Notes: generated by a model from the letters alone, not told the origin. DNA of 64,000 nucleotides from Tepidaquicella sp964564635 (GCA_964564635.1 CAZMAR010000001.1:62001-126000), one strand, 5' to 3'; positions 52,780 through 62,246 are shown, counted from the stretch's first letter. Numbers and translations are program-made.

Positions 52780-53476
52780 ATATGTTTAATATTATTTCAA
52801 TTAATTTTTCTAACTTTTTTGATGCTTTATATGCTGATTTTAATACATCACTATGTTGAACGATATTATTTGAATTTTCTTTCAATAAATTTGTTATTAT
52901 TGAAATACCCAATGTTCTTATTCCATATCGAGAAGCAAGATATATTTCAGGTATTGTGGACATTCCGACTGAATCTACCCCTATTTTTCTCAATAATTTT
53001 ATTTCTTTCCTTGTTTCATAAACCGGACCAGTTAATGCACAATATACACCTGTTTTAATTCTGATAGATTTACTTATTGCGGTTTGATAAATTTTATCAA
53101 TAAGATTTCTATCATAATAGGGAAAATAGCCCCAATTTTTCAACAATTTCCCCATTAAATTTATATGTGCAGTCATTAACATCAAATCAGATACAGAAAA
53201 ATCGGGATTTATTGCACCGGCTGCATTTGTTATTATAAGAAAGTCAATATTTCTTTCATTAGCATAATTAATATTACTAAATATTTGATTATAATCGTTT
53301 GTTTCATATAAATGAGAGCGTCCCTGGAAAATTATTACCTGTTTATTATCATAAATTAATTCTTTTATAACTTTTTTATGTATCCCTTTAGATTTTATAT
53401 CTTTTCTTTTATAAACATATTTATCAAATGATTTAAGCTTTATTCCTGAACCTAATATTATTCCTACCTTTTTCAT
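52769..53476 (-). CDS. purine nucleoside phosphorylase
   Basis: A 235-residue trimeric-type PNP for purine salvage. The start at 53476 gives MKKVGIILGSGIKLKSFDKY; four upstream codons are in frame but lack family similarity. Conserved parts are FQGRSHLYE, ITNAAGAINPDFSVSDLMLM, YCALTGPVYETRKEI, VGMSTIPEIYLA and GISIITNLL (base-binding Asn). It is about 35 residues shorter than typical 270-residue enzymes, mostly at the N-terminal substrate loop; still all catalytic motifs are present. Confidence 0.88.
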   Translation of the reverse strand: MKKVGIILGSGIKLKSFDKYVYKRKDIKSKGIHKKVIKELIYDNKQVIIFQGRSHLYETNDYNQIFSNINYANERNIDFLIITNAAGAINPDFSVSDLMLMTAHINLMGKLLKNWGYFPYYDRNLIDKIYQTAISKSIRIKTGVYCALTGPVYETRKEIKLLRKIGVDSVGMSTIPEIYLASRYGIRTLGISIITNLLKENSNNIVQHSDVLKSAYKASKKLEKLIEIILNIYDN

Positions 53477-53590
53477 ATAATAATACAAAGATAACCTTTG
53501 TTTTTTTTAGAAAAAATTACATTTAAACTAAACTTAAATTAATTTATATTGCAATAAAATTAGCGTTTTTAAATTTAAAAATATAAATAT

Positions 53591-54337
53591 ATGAAAAAAA
53601 TAATTTATCTTTTTTTAACATTAGTCATTTTAATATCTTTTAAAACTTATGGACAATCTTTTGAATTTTATAGAATTTCTCCGCCAATTGTTCAGGGTGA
53701 TACCTCAAGTATTACTCCAACTGTTACAGCTGGAATTTTAAAGAATACCTCTTCAACACCATTGCAGTTTAAATATGTAAGAGTTTTAAATGACCTTCCC
53801 CCTACCTGGATCTCTCAACTTTGTGCAGGAGGATATTGTTTTGCTCCTGAACTTGATACTTTGCCCCCATATCCATTTCCACCTATTACATTACAACCAA
53901 ATCAGATTGATACTATGACTATTGATGTAATGGGATTGGTAGCGGGAATTGGAACAATTGTTGTAAAAGCTTATTTATATTCAAATCCTGCAATATTTCA
54001 GCATGATACATTTAGGGTGCAATTAAATTATCCAAGCATAGTTAAATATAAAAATGAAATTGTGCAAGATTATAATTTAAAACAGAATTATCCCAACCCA
54101 TTTAATCCAGCGACTATAATAGAATTTTCTATACCTGAAAGTGAAACTGTAAGTTTAGTAGTTTATGATATTTTAGGAAATGAAATTACAAAATTAATTG
54201 ATAATCAGTCTTTAAAAGCTGGGTATTATACAGTTGATTTTAATGCAACAAGATTTAATTTATCGAGCGGAATGTATTTTTATACTTTGATTACAGAAAG
54301 ATACAGAGATTCCAAGAAAATGGTGTTAACAAAATAA
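53591..54337 (+). CDS. secreted protein with T9SS type A sorting domain
   Basis: A 248-residue exported protein: signal peptide (about 1-21), a beta-rich domain with six or more prolines and three Cys, then the type IX secretion C-terminal domain (about 160-248) with YNLKQNYPNPFNPATIIEFS, VYDILGNEITKLIDN and LSSGMYFYTLITERYRDSKK. T9SS cargo proteins are moved across the outer membrane and their CTD is cleaved. The cargo domain is unrecognised (immunoglobulin-like). Followed 8 bp later by a nuoI-like gene. Confidence 0.87.
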   Translation: MKKIIYLFLTLVILISFKTYGQSFEFYRISPPIVQGDTSSITPTVTAGILKNTSSTPLQFKYVRVLNDLPPTWISQLCAGGYCFAPELDTLPPYPFPPITLQPNQIDTMTIDVMGLVAGIGTIVVKAYLYSNPAIFQHDTFRVQLNYPSIVKYKNEIVQDYNLKQNYPNPFNPATIIEFSIPESETVSLVVYDILGNEITKLIDNQSLKAGYYTVDFNATRFNLSSGMYFYTLITERYRDSKKMVLTK

Positions 54338-54345
54338 CTTTTTCT

Positions 54346-54837
54346 ATGGCTATTGTTAAGAAAAAAGATTTAACTTTTTTTGAGAGAACGAATATTCCGC
54401 AAATTCTCAAAGGTCTTGCTTTAACTTTTAAGGAAATATTTAAACCTAAATTTACAAGGCAATATCCTGAAGAGAAATGGGAGCCTCCAGCATCTTTTAG
54501 AGGTAGACCAGTACTTGTTATGGAAGATGATGGTAAAGAGAGGTGCGTTGCATGTGGACTGTGTTCAAGAGTATGTCCGGCTCTCGCAATTGAAGTACAG
54601 GCAGCAGAAACTGAACTGGAAAAGGAAAGATATCCTATAAAATTTGAAATAAATATGGTAAGATGCATCTTTTGCGGATTCTGTGAAGAAGTCTGTCCTG
54701 AAGAAGCTATCGTAATGAGTGATGAATATGAACTTGTTTTTGAATCACAGGAAGATGCTATTTATGGAAAGGAAAAATTACTCGTCCCTAAAGAAAAACT
54801 TAAAAAGCGATTGGAATTCTTAAAGAAATATCGTTAA
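54346..54837 (+). CDS. nuoI: NuoI-type NADH-quinone oxidoreductase iron-sulfur subunit
   Basis: A 163-residue two-cluster ferredoxin-like subunit. FFERTNIPQILKGLALTFKE is the NuoI N-terminal amphipathic stretch; clusters are CVACGLCSRVCPALAIEVQA and CIFCGFCEEVCPEEAIVMSD. Normally encoded inside the nuo operon; here no other complex I gene lies within the window, so it is a lone or second copy. Could serve a different electron-transfer complex. Confidence 0.88.
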   Translation: MAIVKKKDLTFFERTNIPQILKGLALTFKEIFKPKFTRQYPEEKWEPPASFRGRPVLVMEDDGKERCVACGLCSRVCPALAIEVQAAETELEKERYPIKFEINMVRCIFCGFCEEVCPEEAIVMSDEYELVFESQEDAIYGKEKLLVPKEKLKKRLEFLKKYR

Positions 54838-54894
54838 AGATTTTTGATATAAAGAAAGATTAGGGATTTTATTTTATTGAAATTAAATTGTTAG

Positions 54895-56205
54895 ATGGAA
54901 AATATTGAATCTCTGCTGTTTGAATTTTTGATTGTATTCCTTCTTATTTTCATTAATGGGATTTTTGTCGCTTTTGAATATTCGCTTATCAGAATTAGAG
55001 ATTCCGAACTTGCTACTTTAATCCAGAGTGGAAACAAAAAAGCAATTTTAGTTAGCGACACTAAAGCTAACATTGAAAAATATATTTCAGCAACTCAATT
55101 GGGGATTACCCTTGTTAATCTGATTTTAGGTTGGTTTGGGGAAGGGGTTATGTATCGTATATTTTATCCTTTTTTTGCATTGTTCGGTTTACATGATAAA
55201 ATTTCTGTTACTCTTACCGTAGTTTTTGGAATTTCTTTTATTACTTTTTCTGCTGTCGTGCTTGGTGAACTTGTTCCTAAAGTGATTGCAATTAGAAAAT
55301 CCTTACCTGTTTCTTTCTGGTTAGCTCCGCCAGTAAAGTTATTTTACAAAATTTTTAATCCTTTTATTTTTCTCTTAGATAAAACGGGTAATTTTATTCT
55401 TAAATTAATGAAAATTGAACCCGTTTCTAAACTTGATAGGGTTAGTTCTGAAGAAGAAATCAGGTTTATTATTGATGAAGGTGTTAAATCCGGTATTATT
55501 GATTCCACTGAACATCAATTAATTGAAAAAATTTTTGAATTTAATGATAAGATGGCAAAGGATATTATGGTACCAAGAAATAATATTGTTGCCATAGATA
55601 TAGATTCTCCGCGAGACAAAATTATAGAAACCATAATTGAGCAGGGGTATTCACGAATACCCGTATATAAAGAAACAATTGATAATATCATAGGAATTTT
55701 ATATTCTAAAGATTTAATCAGTGCTGCTGAGCATAGAGACCTTATCGTATTACAGGATATTCTTAGAGCCGCAACTTTCGTTCCTGAGACCAAACGAATT
55801 GGGGAAATATTAAAAGAATTTCAAAAGAAAAGAATTCATATGGGAATTGTTATTAATGAACACGGTGGAGTGGAAGGACTTGTGACTCTTGAAGATATAA
55901 TTGAAGAAATTGTTGGAGAAATTGAAGATGAATATGATGTTGAAACAACAAAAATCCAAAGAGATAAATTAGGAATTTATTTAATTAATCCTATTATTGA
56001 AATTAAAGAATTTAATAAGTATTTTAATAGTGATATACCGGAGAATCCTGATGAATATCAAACTTTAAGTGGTTTCTTGCAGTATGTTACAGGACATATA
56101 CCCGAGATATATGAGAGAATTGATTATAAAGGATTGATTTTTATCGTTACGAAAAAAGCAGGTAATAAATTATTGCAGGTTAAAATACAAAAAAAAGTTT
56201 TATAA
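54895..56205 (+). CDS. CNNM/CorC (hemolysin-C-like) transporter protein
   Basis: A 436-residue membrane protein: DUF21 membrane domain (about 1-190), a CBS pair (about 205-330, MAKDIMVPRNNIVAIDIDSP, VPETKRIGEILKEFQKKRIH) and a C-terminal CorC/HlyC domain (about 350-436). Such proteins export Mg/Co or modulate cation transport. Name hemolysin is historical. Ends 9 bp before the mlaE-like gene. Confidence 0.92.
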   Translation: MENIESLLFEFLIVFLLIFINGIFVAFEYSLIRIRDSELATLIQSGNKKAILVSDTKANIEKYISATQLGITLVNLILGWFGEGVMYRIFYPFFALFGLHDKISVTLTVVFGISFITFSAVVLGELVPKVIAIRKSLPVSFWLAPPVKLFYKIFNPFIFLLDKTGNFILKLMKIEPVSKLDRVSSEEEIRFIIDEGVKSGIIDSTEHQLIEKIFEFNDKMAKDIMVPRNNIVAIDIDSPRDKIIETIIEQGYSRIPVYKETIDNIIGILYSKDLISAAEHRDLIVLQDILRAATFVPETKRIGEILKEFQKKRIHMGIVINEHGGVEGLVTLEDIIEEIVGEIEDEYDVETTKIQRDKLGIYLINPIIEIKEFNKYFNSDIPENPDEYQTLSGFLQYVTGHIPEIYERIDYKGLIFIVTKKAGNKLLQVKIQKKVL

Positions 56206-56214
56206 CAAAAAGTT

Positions 56215-56997
56215 ATGTATACAAAAAAGTTGATAATTATTTTGTATGAAAGGTTTGTAAATTTTTTCGTCGATTTAGGCAATTTTACTATTCTTTTTGG
56301 TGGAATAATTAAAAGCCTGCACAGAGTTATAAGAGATAGAAAACTTATAATTGACCAGATGGTTCATGTTGGGGTTAATTCTTTACTATTGGTTTCAATT
56401 ATCGGGTTCTTTACAGGTGTGGTAGCGTCCTGGCAGGCATCTTATCAAATAGGAGATTTAATCTCTAAAAATTTTCTTGGCTCTGCTACTTCAAAAGCTA
56501 TTATTCTTGAACTTGGTCCGGTGTTATCGGCGATAGTACTTGCTGGTCGAGTCGGGGCTTCTATGTCTGCAGAGATTGGTACAATGAAAGTTACTGAACA
56601 AATTGATGCTCTTGAATCTATGGCAATAAATCCAGTGAGATATCTTGCTATGCCAAGAGTGGTTGCAACTACTTTAATGATGCCTGTGCTTGTTATATAT
56701 GCAAGCAGTATTGCAATTTTTGGTTCTTATTTAGCAGCAGTTATTTTTCTTGAAGTACCACCTACTTCTTTTATGAACGGTTTCAAAAATAATTTTTTAA
56801 TTAAAGATGTAATCTCTGCTATTATTAAAGCTATTTTCTTTGGTATTTCCGTTTCTACTATTGGTTGTTTTTATGGATTTAAAACTACTGAAGGTGCTCA
56901 AGGTGTTGGACTTTCTACAATTAAAGCATTTGTTATTTCTGCGGCTGTCATTTTAATACTTGATTCTCTGTTATGGAATTTTCTTATCGGTGGATAG
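56215..56997 (+). CDS. mlaE: MlaE-type ABC transporter permease
   Basis: A 260-residue permease of the Mla/Mce lipid transport system. The YrbE core ELGPVLSAIVLAGRVGASMS with the coupling EIGTMKVTEQIDALESMAIN and YLAMPRVVATTLMMPVLVIY is conserved, as are five to six membrane helices. It would move phospholipids between inner and outer membranes. The partner ATPase (MlaF) and substrate-binding protein (MlaD) are not adjacent: the next gene is a tRNA. Confidence 0.93.
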   Translation: MYTKKLIIILYERFVNFFVDLGNFTILFGGIIKSLHRVIRDRKLIIDQMVHVGVNSLLLVSIIGFFTGVVASWQASYQIGDLISKNFLGSATSKAIILELGPVLSAIVLAGRVGASMSAEIGTMKVTEQIDALESMAINPVRYLAMPRVVATTLMMPVLVIYASSIAIFGSYLAAVIFLEVPPTSFMNGFKNNFLIKDVISAIIKAIFFGISVSTIGCFYGFKTTEGAQGVGLSTIKAFVISAAVILILDSLLWNFLIGG

Positions 56998-57001
56998 ATA
57001 T

Positions 57002-57075
57002 GGGCAATTGGCGCAGTTGGTTAGCGCGCTTCCTTCACACGGAAGAGGTCACAGGTTCGAATCCTGTATTGCCCA
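57002..57075 (+). tRNA. valT: tRNA-Val (CAC anticodon)
   Basis: A 74-nt tRNA. Acceptor GGGCAAT pairs with ATTGCCC, discriminator A. The anticodon loop TTCACAC on the stem CTTCC/GGAAG gives anticodon CAC (reads GTG). D-arm and T-arm (ACAGG-TTCGAAT-CCTGT) are intact; no CCA is encoded. It lies 4 bp after mlaE's stop and only 3 nt before the pyrC start, an exceptionally tight placement. Confidence 0.96.
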
Positions 57076-57078
57076 CTG

Positions 57079-58359
57079 ATGGATTTAATTCTGAAAAATA
57101 TTAGGGTCGTCTCTCCCTCAGATGAAATAAACCAGGTATTGAATATCCTGATTCGTAATGGTAAAATTGAAAAACTATCTCCTGACATCATCACTGAAAA
57201 TGATATCAAATCTATTGATTTAACAGGAAAAACTGCTGTTCCCGGATTCTTTGATATGCATGTTCATTTTAGAGAGCCTGGACAGACTCACAAAGAGGAC
57301 ATTTTCACTGGATCGCAGGCAGCAGCAAACGGCGGATTTACTGGTGTATTATTAATGCCTAATACTATTCCGCCTATTGATTCCCCCGATATTATAAAAT
57401 TCATTAGAGACAAATCAAAGGGAAACATTATTGATATTTTCACCTCTGCTTGTTTGACTAAAGAACGAAAAGGGAAAGAATTATCAGATGTTGTAGAATG
57501 TTTAAGGGCTGGTGCAATTGCTTTTACTGATGACGGAAGTCCTGTTTTAAATTCTGATTTGCTTAATAGAGGTTTTGCTCTTTCTGCAGAATATAATTTT
57601 CCTTTCCTACAACATGCAGAAAATTATTCATTAAGTAAAAATGGGGTTGTTAATAAAGGAATTATTTCTGAAAAGCTGAATCTTACAGGGATTCCAGCAG
57701 AAAGTGAATCATCTGTAATTGCATCTGATATTTTAATTCTGCAAAATATCCGTAAAGCGCGCTATCATATACAACACATCTCCAGTGAGAAATCTATAAG
57801 TATTATCAAATCTGCTAAAAATGAAGGCTTAAATGTAACTGCTGAAGTATGCCCGCATCATTTTATACTTGACGAGGAATCAATTCTAATCTATGGAACA
57901 AATGCAAAAATGAATCCACCTTTAAGGACAAAAAGAGATGTTGAGTCAATTTTAGATGCAATTTCTAAAAATATCATTGATGTTATTTCTTCTGATCATG
58001 CTCCGCATTCAGAAGACGAAAAATTATTACCTTTGAGTATTGCTCCCTTTGGAATTATTGGTTTAGAAACTACGATAAGTTTGAGTTATACCCATTTAGT
58101 TAAAAAGAATATTATTTCCTTTGATAGAATGATAAAAATGATGTCTATAAATCCAAGAAAAACTTTAGGACTCAATGAGATAAAAATCAGGGAAGGAGAA
58201 AAAGCCAATTTAACAATTCTCGAAACAGATACAAAATATAAAATAGATAAAAATAAATTTTACTCTAAAAGCAGAAACACACCTTTTAATAATTTAGAGG
58301 TACAGTGCAAACCCTTTGCAATTATTAATAATGACAATATTTTCTTTTCTAATTTATAA
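57079..58359 (+). CDS. pyrC: dihydroorotase (type I)
   Basis: A 426-residue amidohydrolase of pyrimidine biosynthesis. The ATG at 57079 begins MDLILKNIRVVSPSDEINQV, matching the family N-terminus, and follows the tRNA-Val 3' end by 3 nt, so no ribosome-binding site outside the tRNA is possible. Metal ligands: FDMHVHFREPG (HxH), FTDDGSPV (Asp), FLQHAENYS, YHIQHISSEKS and ISSDHAPHSEDEK. It converts carbamoyl-aspartate to dihydroorotate. Confidence 0.95.
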   Translation: MDLILKNIRVVSPSDEINQVLNILIRNGKIEKLSPDIITENDIKSIDLTGKTAVPGFFDMHVHFREPGQTHKEDIFTGSQAAANGGFTGVLLMPNTIPPIDSPDIIKFIRDKSKGNIIDIFTSACLTKERKGKELSDVVECLRAGAIAFTDDGSPVLNSDLLNRGFALSAEYNFPFLQHAENYSLSKNGVVNKGIISEKLNLTGIPAESESSVIASDILILQNIRKARYHIQHISSEKSISIIKSAKNEGLNVTAEVCPHHFILDEESILIYGTNAKMNPPLRTKRDVESILDAISKNIIDVISSDHAPHSEDEKLLPLSIAPFGIIGLETTISLSYTHLVKKNIISFDRMIKMMSINPRKTLGLNEIKIREGEKANLTILETDTKYKIDKNKFYSKSRNTPFNNLEVQCKPFAIINNDNIFFSNL

Positions 58360-58453
58360 TTTTTATAAAAATTTATTAATTTACTTTTAGGTTTGAATAA
58401 GAAATTTGAATATAATATTTTTTAAGATTTAATTGATTTTATTATAAATATAA

Positions 58454-59227
58454 ATGAGTAAAATTATTTCAGTTTGCATTCCCAAAGGTGGTGTTGGAAA
58501 AACCACAATAGCAGTTAATTTAGCTGCCTCACTTGCTGTTGCAGAGAAGAAAACTTTACTTATTGATGCCGACCCTTTTGGTGCTTCCGCTATTGCTCTC
58601 GGGTTTACTCAGAATAAAATCAAAGCTGGAATTTCTGATATTTTTAATTTATCAAAATCTATAAAATTCACAATCCATAGCACTGACCTCAAATGTTTAA
58701 ATTTCATTCCTGCAAACATTAACTCTATAAGACTTGATGAAAAATTTTCTAAATCAACGAATGACCGTTCAATTCTCAAAAAGTCTTTAAAGACTATTAA
58801 GAATCAATATGATTACATTATTATAGATTGCCCGCCAATTCTTACAGGTATTACAACAAATGCATTGAATACTTCAAATTCAATTTTAATTCCAATTAAA
58901 AGCGGGCACTTAACACTTGAAGCAGTAGATAAATTAATAAGTTTTGTTAACTGGATAAGGGATACCTCCAACCCAAATCTGGAGATTGAAGGAATAGTTT
59001 TCAATATGTATGAAAAAAATTCCAAAGTAACTGAAATATCTGAAAAAGAACTTAAGTTGAAGTATAAATCTTACTTGCTGAACACAGTAATTCCAGTTTC
59101 AAATTTATTGAACGAAGCAACTTTTTACGGAAAACCATTGTGTTTATATAAAATTAATTCTGTGGGTGCAATAGCCTTTTTAGACCTTGCATACGAAATT
59201 ATTTGTAAAAATGAAAATATAACTTAA
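58454..59227 (+). CDS. ParA-family ATPase
   Basis: A 257-residue MinD/ParA protein. Deviant Walker A CIPKGGVGKTTIAVNLAASL (residues 8-27), LIDADPFGASA and YIIIDCPPILTGITTNAL (Walker B) are clear. It lacks the N-terminal HTH of plasmid ParA. No parB neighbour is seen, so it may position another cargo (chemoreceptors, carboxysome-like bodies or septum) or be an orphan chromosomal Soj. Followed by valS after 2 bp. Confidence 0.9.
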   Translation: MSKIISVCIPKGGVGKTTIAVNLAASLAVAEKKTLLIDADPFGASAIALGFTQNKIKAGISDIFNLSKSIKFTIHSTDLKCLNFIPANINSIRLDEKFSKSTNDRSILKKSLKTIKNQYDYIIIDCPPILTGITTNALNTSNSILIPIKSGHLTLEAVDKLISFVNWIRDTSNPNLEIEGIVFNMYEKNSKVTEISEKELKLKYKSYLLNTVIPVSNLLNEATFYGKPLCLYKINSVGAIAFLDLAYEIICKNENIT

Positions 59228-59229
59228 TT

Positions 59230-61875
59230 ATGAAAGAAATTCCTCCGAAATATGATTACAAATCTATTGAGGATAAATGGCGTAAATTCTGGGAAGAAAA
59301 TAAAATTTATCACTCAAAGGTAAATAAAGAAAAAGAAAAATTTAGTGTCGTTATTCCACCTCCAAATGTTACCGGTATACTACACATTGGACATATTTTA
59401 AATAATACTATTCAGGATATATATTGCCGGTGGAAAAGAATGCTTGGATATGAAGTTTGCTGGGTGCCGGGTATGGACCATGCAGGAATTTCTACACAAA
59501 TTATGGTAGAAAAAAGCCTTGCACAACAAGGAAAATCGAGAAAAGATTTTACTCGAGAAGAATTTTTAAAATTTGTTTGGGACTGGAAAGAAAAACACGG
59601 AGGAATTATCCTGCAACAGCTTAGAAAACTGGGCGTTTCTGTTGATTGGTCAAAAGAAAGGTTTACCCTCGATGAAGGACTTTCTAAAGCAGTTAAACAG
59701 GTTTTCGTGGATTTATTTAAAAAAGGTTTAATTTATCGTGGTAAAAGAATTATCAATTGGGACCCAGTTACAAAAACGGCTTTAAGCGATGATGAAATTT
59801 CCTATAAGGAAGTAAAAGATAAATTATATTTTATTAAATATCCTTTACATAAACTTGAAAATGAATTCCTTGTAATTGCTACAACACGACCAGAAACTAT
59901 GTTTGGAGATACGGCTGTTGCAGTTAATCCAGATGATGAAAGGTATAAATCTTATATTGGAAAAAAAATTATCGTTCCTCTTGCAAACAGAGTTGTTCCT
60001 ATAATTGCTGATTATTACGTCGATATGGAGTTTGGTACCGGAGCTTTGAAAATCACACCGGGACATGATATGAACGATTTTGAAGTTGGGCAAAGACATA
60101 ATCTCGAAATTATTAACATTCTTACAGAAGATGCTATTTTAAATGCTGAGGCAGGGGAGTTTCAAGGATTAGATGTTAATACTGCTCGGGCAAAGGTAGT
60201 AAAAAAGCTGAAATCACTCAAACTCCTTGAAAAGGAAGAACCTTACACACACAATATAGCAATTGCAGACAGGTCTCAGGCGGTTATAGAGCCAATAATT
60301 TCAGACCAATGGTTTGTTAAAATGGAGAAATTAGCAAAGCCAGCAATTGATGCAGTAAATAGAGGTTTGATTAAATTTCATCCAGAAAGATATGTGAAAG
60401 TTTATAATCATTGGATGGAAAATATAAGGGACTGGTGCATTTCAAGACAACTTTGGTGGGGACATCAAATTCCTATATGGTACAACAAACAAACAGGGGA
60501 GATGTATTGCGATGTTGTTCCTCCCAAAGATATTGAAAATTGGGTTCAGGATGAAGATGTTCTTGATACATGGTTCTCTTCCTGGCTTTGGCCCTTCAGT
60601 GTTTTTAACTGGGAAAATGATGATGAAAAAAACAAAAACAATGAAGAATTAAATTATTACTACCCAACAGATTTTCTTTCAACAGCAGCAGATATTATTT
60701 TCCTTTGGGTTGCAAGAATGATTATGGCAGGTCTTGAATATATGGGAAAAATTCCTTTTAAAGATGTTTATTTTCACTCGATAATTAGAGATGGAAAAGG
60801 AAGAAAAATGTCCAAGACTTTGGGCAATTCTCCTGATCCTATTGAGGTTATGGAAAATTACGGTACTGATGCTTTGAGATTTACTTTAATTTATCTTGCG
60901 CCTATTGGTAATGATGTTCTTTACGATGTAGAAAAAACAGAAATCGGTAGAAACTTCATCACAAAACTTTGGAATGCAGGTAGATTTCTTATGTTAAATA
61001 AAAAGAATATTTACGAATCAAAAATTCAATCAGAGGATGCTTTACCGCAGGATTTAATTGATAGATGGATTATTAGCAGATTGAACCATACATTAAATGA
61101 AATTACTCAAGATTTGAATGAATACAGATTAAATGAATATACAAAAACATTATACAATTTTGTATGGAGTGATTTTTGTGATTGGTATATTGAATGTCTT
61201 AAAGTAAAAATCAATTTGTACAAACATCGCAATAGAAATATCATTGATAATGCAGTTGAAATATATGAACAGATTTTAAAAATGCTTCATCCAGCTATAC
61301 CATTTGTCACCGAAGAACTCTGGCATTTGATTGAAGAGGGTAGAGATGATATGTCTATTTCTAAATCTGACTTTCCTGTATTTAGTGAATCAAATATAAA
61401 TCTTGATATTGAAGAAATGTTCGAAGAATTTAAGGAAATTGTAAACTCTATTAGAAATCTGAAAATAGAAAGTATGATACCAAACAAACATATATGTGAA
61501 TTATACATAGTTACCAATGATGCCCTGAGAAAAGAATTAATCAGCGATTTAATTCCTTATATCAACTCATTAAGTAAAGTCAATACGAATTTAATTGAGA
61601 AACAGGATTTAAAAGCAGAAAAATACATAACAGGTGTATTGAACAACTATGAATTATATTTGTATTCAAAATCAGATACAGAAAGTAACATCTCCTTAAA
61701 AAATAAGTATAAACAGGAATTAGAAAAACTTGAAAACTATCTCAGTAATTTAGATAAAAAACTTTCCAATAAAGATTTTCTCGAAAAAGCCTCACAAGAA
61801 GTAGTAGAAAAGGAAAAGCAAAAAAGAGAAGAAACAATAAAAAAGATTAATAAACTGCGACAGTTAATTTCCTGA
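59230..61875 (+). CDS. valS: valyl-tRNA synthetase
   Basis: An 881-residue class I synthetase. HIGH region VIPPPNVTGILHIGHILNNT (about 38-57), editing domain in CP1, GRKMSKTLGNSPDPIEVM (KMSKS), anticodon-binding domain and a C-terminal coiled-coil (about 815-881, KYKQELEKLENYLSNLDKKL) as in bacterial ValRS. It charges tRNA-Val, including the tRNA encoded 2.2 kb upstream. Likely co-transcribed with the parA-like gene. Confidence 0.97.
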   Translation: MKEIPPKYDYKSIEDKWRKFWEENKIYHSKVNKEKEKFSVVIPPPNVTGILHIGHILNNTIQDIYCRWKRMLGYEVCWVPGMDHAGISTQIMVEKSLAQQGKSRKDFTREEFLKFVWDWKEKHGGIILQQLRKLGVSVDWSKERFTLDEGLSKAVKQVFVDLFKKGLIYRGKRIINWDPVTKTALSDDEISYKEVKDKLYFIKYPLHKLENEFLVIATTRPETMFGDTAVAVNPDDERYKSYIGKKIIVPLANRVVPIIADYYVDMEFGTGALKITPGHDMNDFEVGQRHNLEIINILTEDAILNAEAGEFQGLDVNTARAKVVKKLKSLKLLEKEEPYTHNIAIADRSQAVIEPIISDQWFVKMEKLAKPAIDAVNRGLIKFHPERYVKVYNHWMENIRDWCISRQLWWGHQIPIWYNKQTGEMYCDVVPPKDIENWVQDEDVLDTWFSSWLWPFSVFNWENDDEKNKNNEELNYYYPTDFLSTAADIIFLWVARMIMAGLEYMGKIPFKDVYFHSIIRDGKGRKMSKTLGNSPDPIEVMENYGTDALRFTLIYLAPIGNDVLYDVEKTEIGRNFITKLWNAGRFLMLNKKNIYESKIQSEDALPQDLIDRWIISRLNHTLNEITQDLNEYRLNEYTKTLYNFVWSDFCDWYIECLKVKINLYKHRNRNIIDNAVEIYEQILKMLHPAIPFVTEELWHLIEEGRDDMSISKSDFPVFSESNINLDIEEMFEEFKEIVNSIRNLKIESMIPNKHICELYIVTNDALRKELISDLIPYINSLSKVNTNLIEKQDLKAEKYITGVLNNYELYLYSKSDTESNISLKNKYKQELEKLENYLSNLDKKLSNKDFLEKASQEVVEKEKQKREETIKKINKLRQLIS

Positions 61876-61929
61876 TTAAAATAGCAGTTTTTCTTCGTTC
61901 CTAAATAATATTTCAAAATAACAAATAGA

Positions 61930-62078
61930 CTATTTTTCATTCCCTTGTGGGAATTCACACGGGGTACACGAAGCATAAGAATCAATATATAAATATACCT
62001 CCATTGTTCCACCTGAAACATAAACCATTTTTCCATCACCATAATTATCTTTTGTTGCACAGAAAGTATAATATCCAG
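61930..62078 (-). pseudogene. remnant of an exported-protein gene, minus strand
   Basis: The minus frame ending at 61930 encodes AGYYTFCATKDNYGDGKMVY, VSGGTMEVYLYIDSY and ASCTPCEFPQGNEK before its stop. The composition looks like the tail of a secreted carboxypeptidase-regulatory-like or beta-sandwich domain with a CxxC pair. It has no plausible start; similarity ends near 62078, where a remnant on the opposite strand begins. Interpreted as decayed or rearranged DNA. Confidence 0.45.
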
Positions 62079-62204
62079 CCTGGTCAAACAGAAGGTATTT
62101 ATGAAATAACTTACACACCAAAAAATTTATCCAGTGGAGTATATTTTTATTCCTTGATTGTAAATTCTACTGTAATCACAAAGAAAATGGTTTTGCTGAA
62201 ATAA
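62079..62204 (+). pseudogene. C-terminal fragment of a T9SS cargo protein
   Basis: The plus frame reads GQTEGIYEITYTPKNLSSGV then YFYSLIVNSTVITKKMVLLK and stops, which is the terminal part of a type IX secretion sorting domain. The NPFNPAT part and all cargo are missing. It abuts a fragment of different sense at 62078. Confidence 0.7.
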
Positions 62205-62221
62205 TATATCCGAAAAAAAAA

Positions 62222-62246
62222 AGCTACAAAATTTTCTTTTGTAGCT
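62222..62246. terminator. bidirectional intrinsic terminator
   Basis: AGCTACAAAA (62222-62231) and TTTTGTAGCT (62237-62246) form a perfect 10-bp stem with a 5-nt loop. A T-run follows on the plus strand and an A-run precedes it, so it can stop transcription of both the T9SS remnant and the cyclic-DPG synthetase-like gene. Confidence 0.88.

Noticed and set aside
57021..57209. 62-codon minus-strand ORF across tRNA-Val and the start of pyrC
   Set aside because: Includes the antisense of the tRNA (IRTCDLFRVKEAR is a common spurious translation of tRNA DNA).
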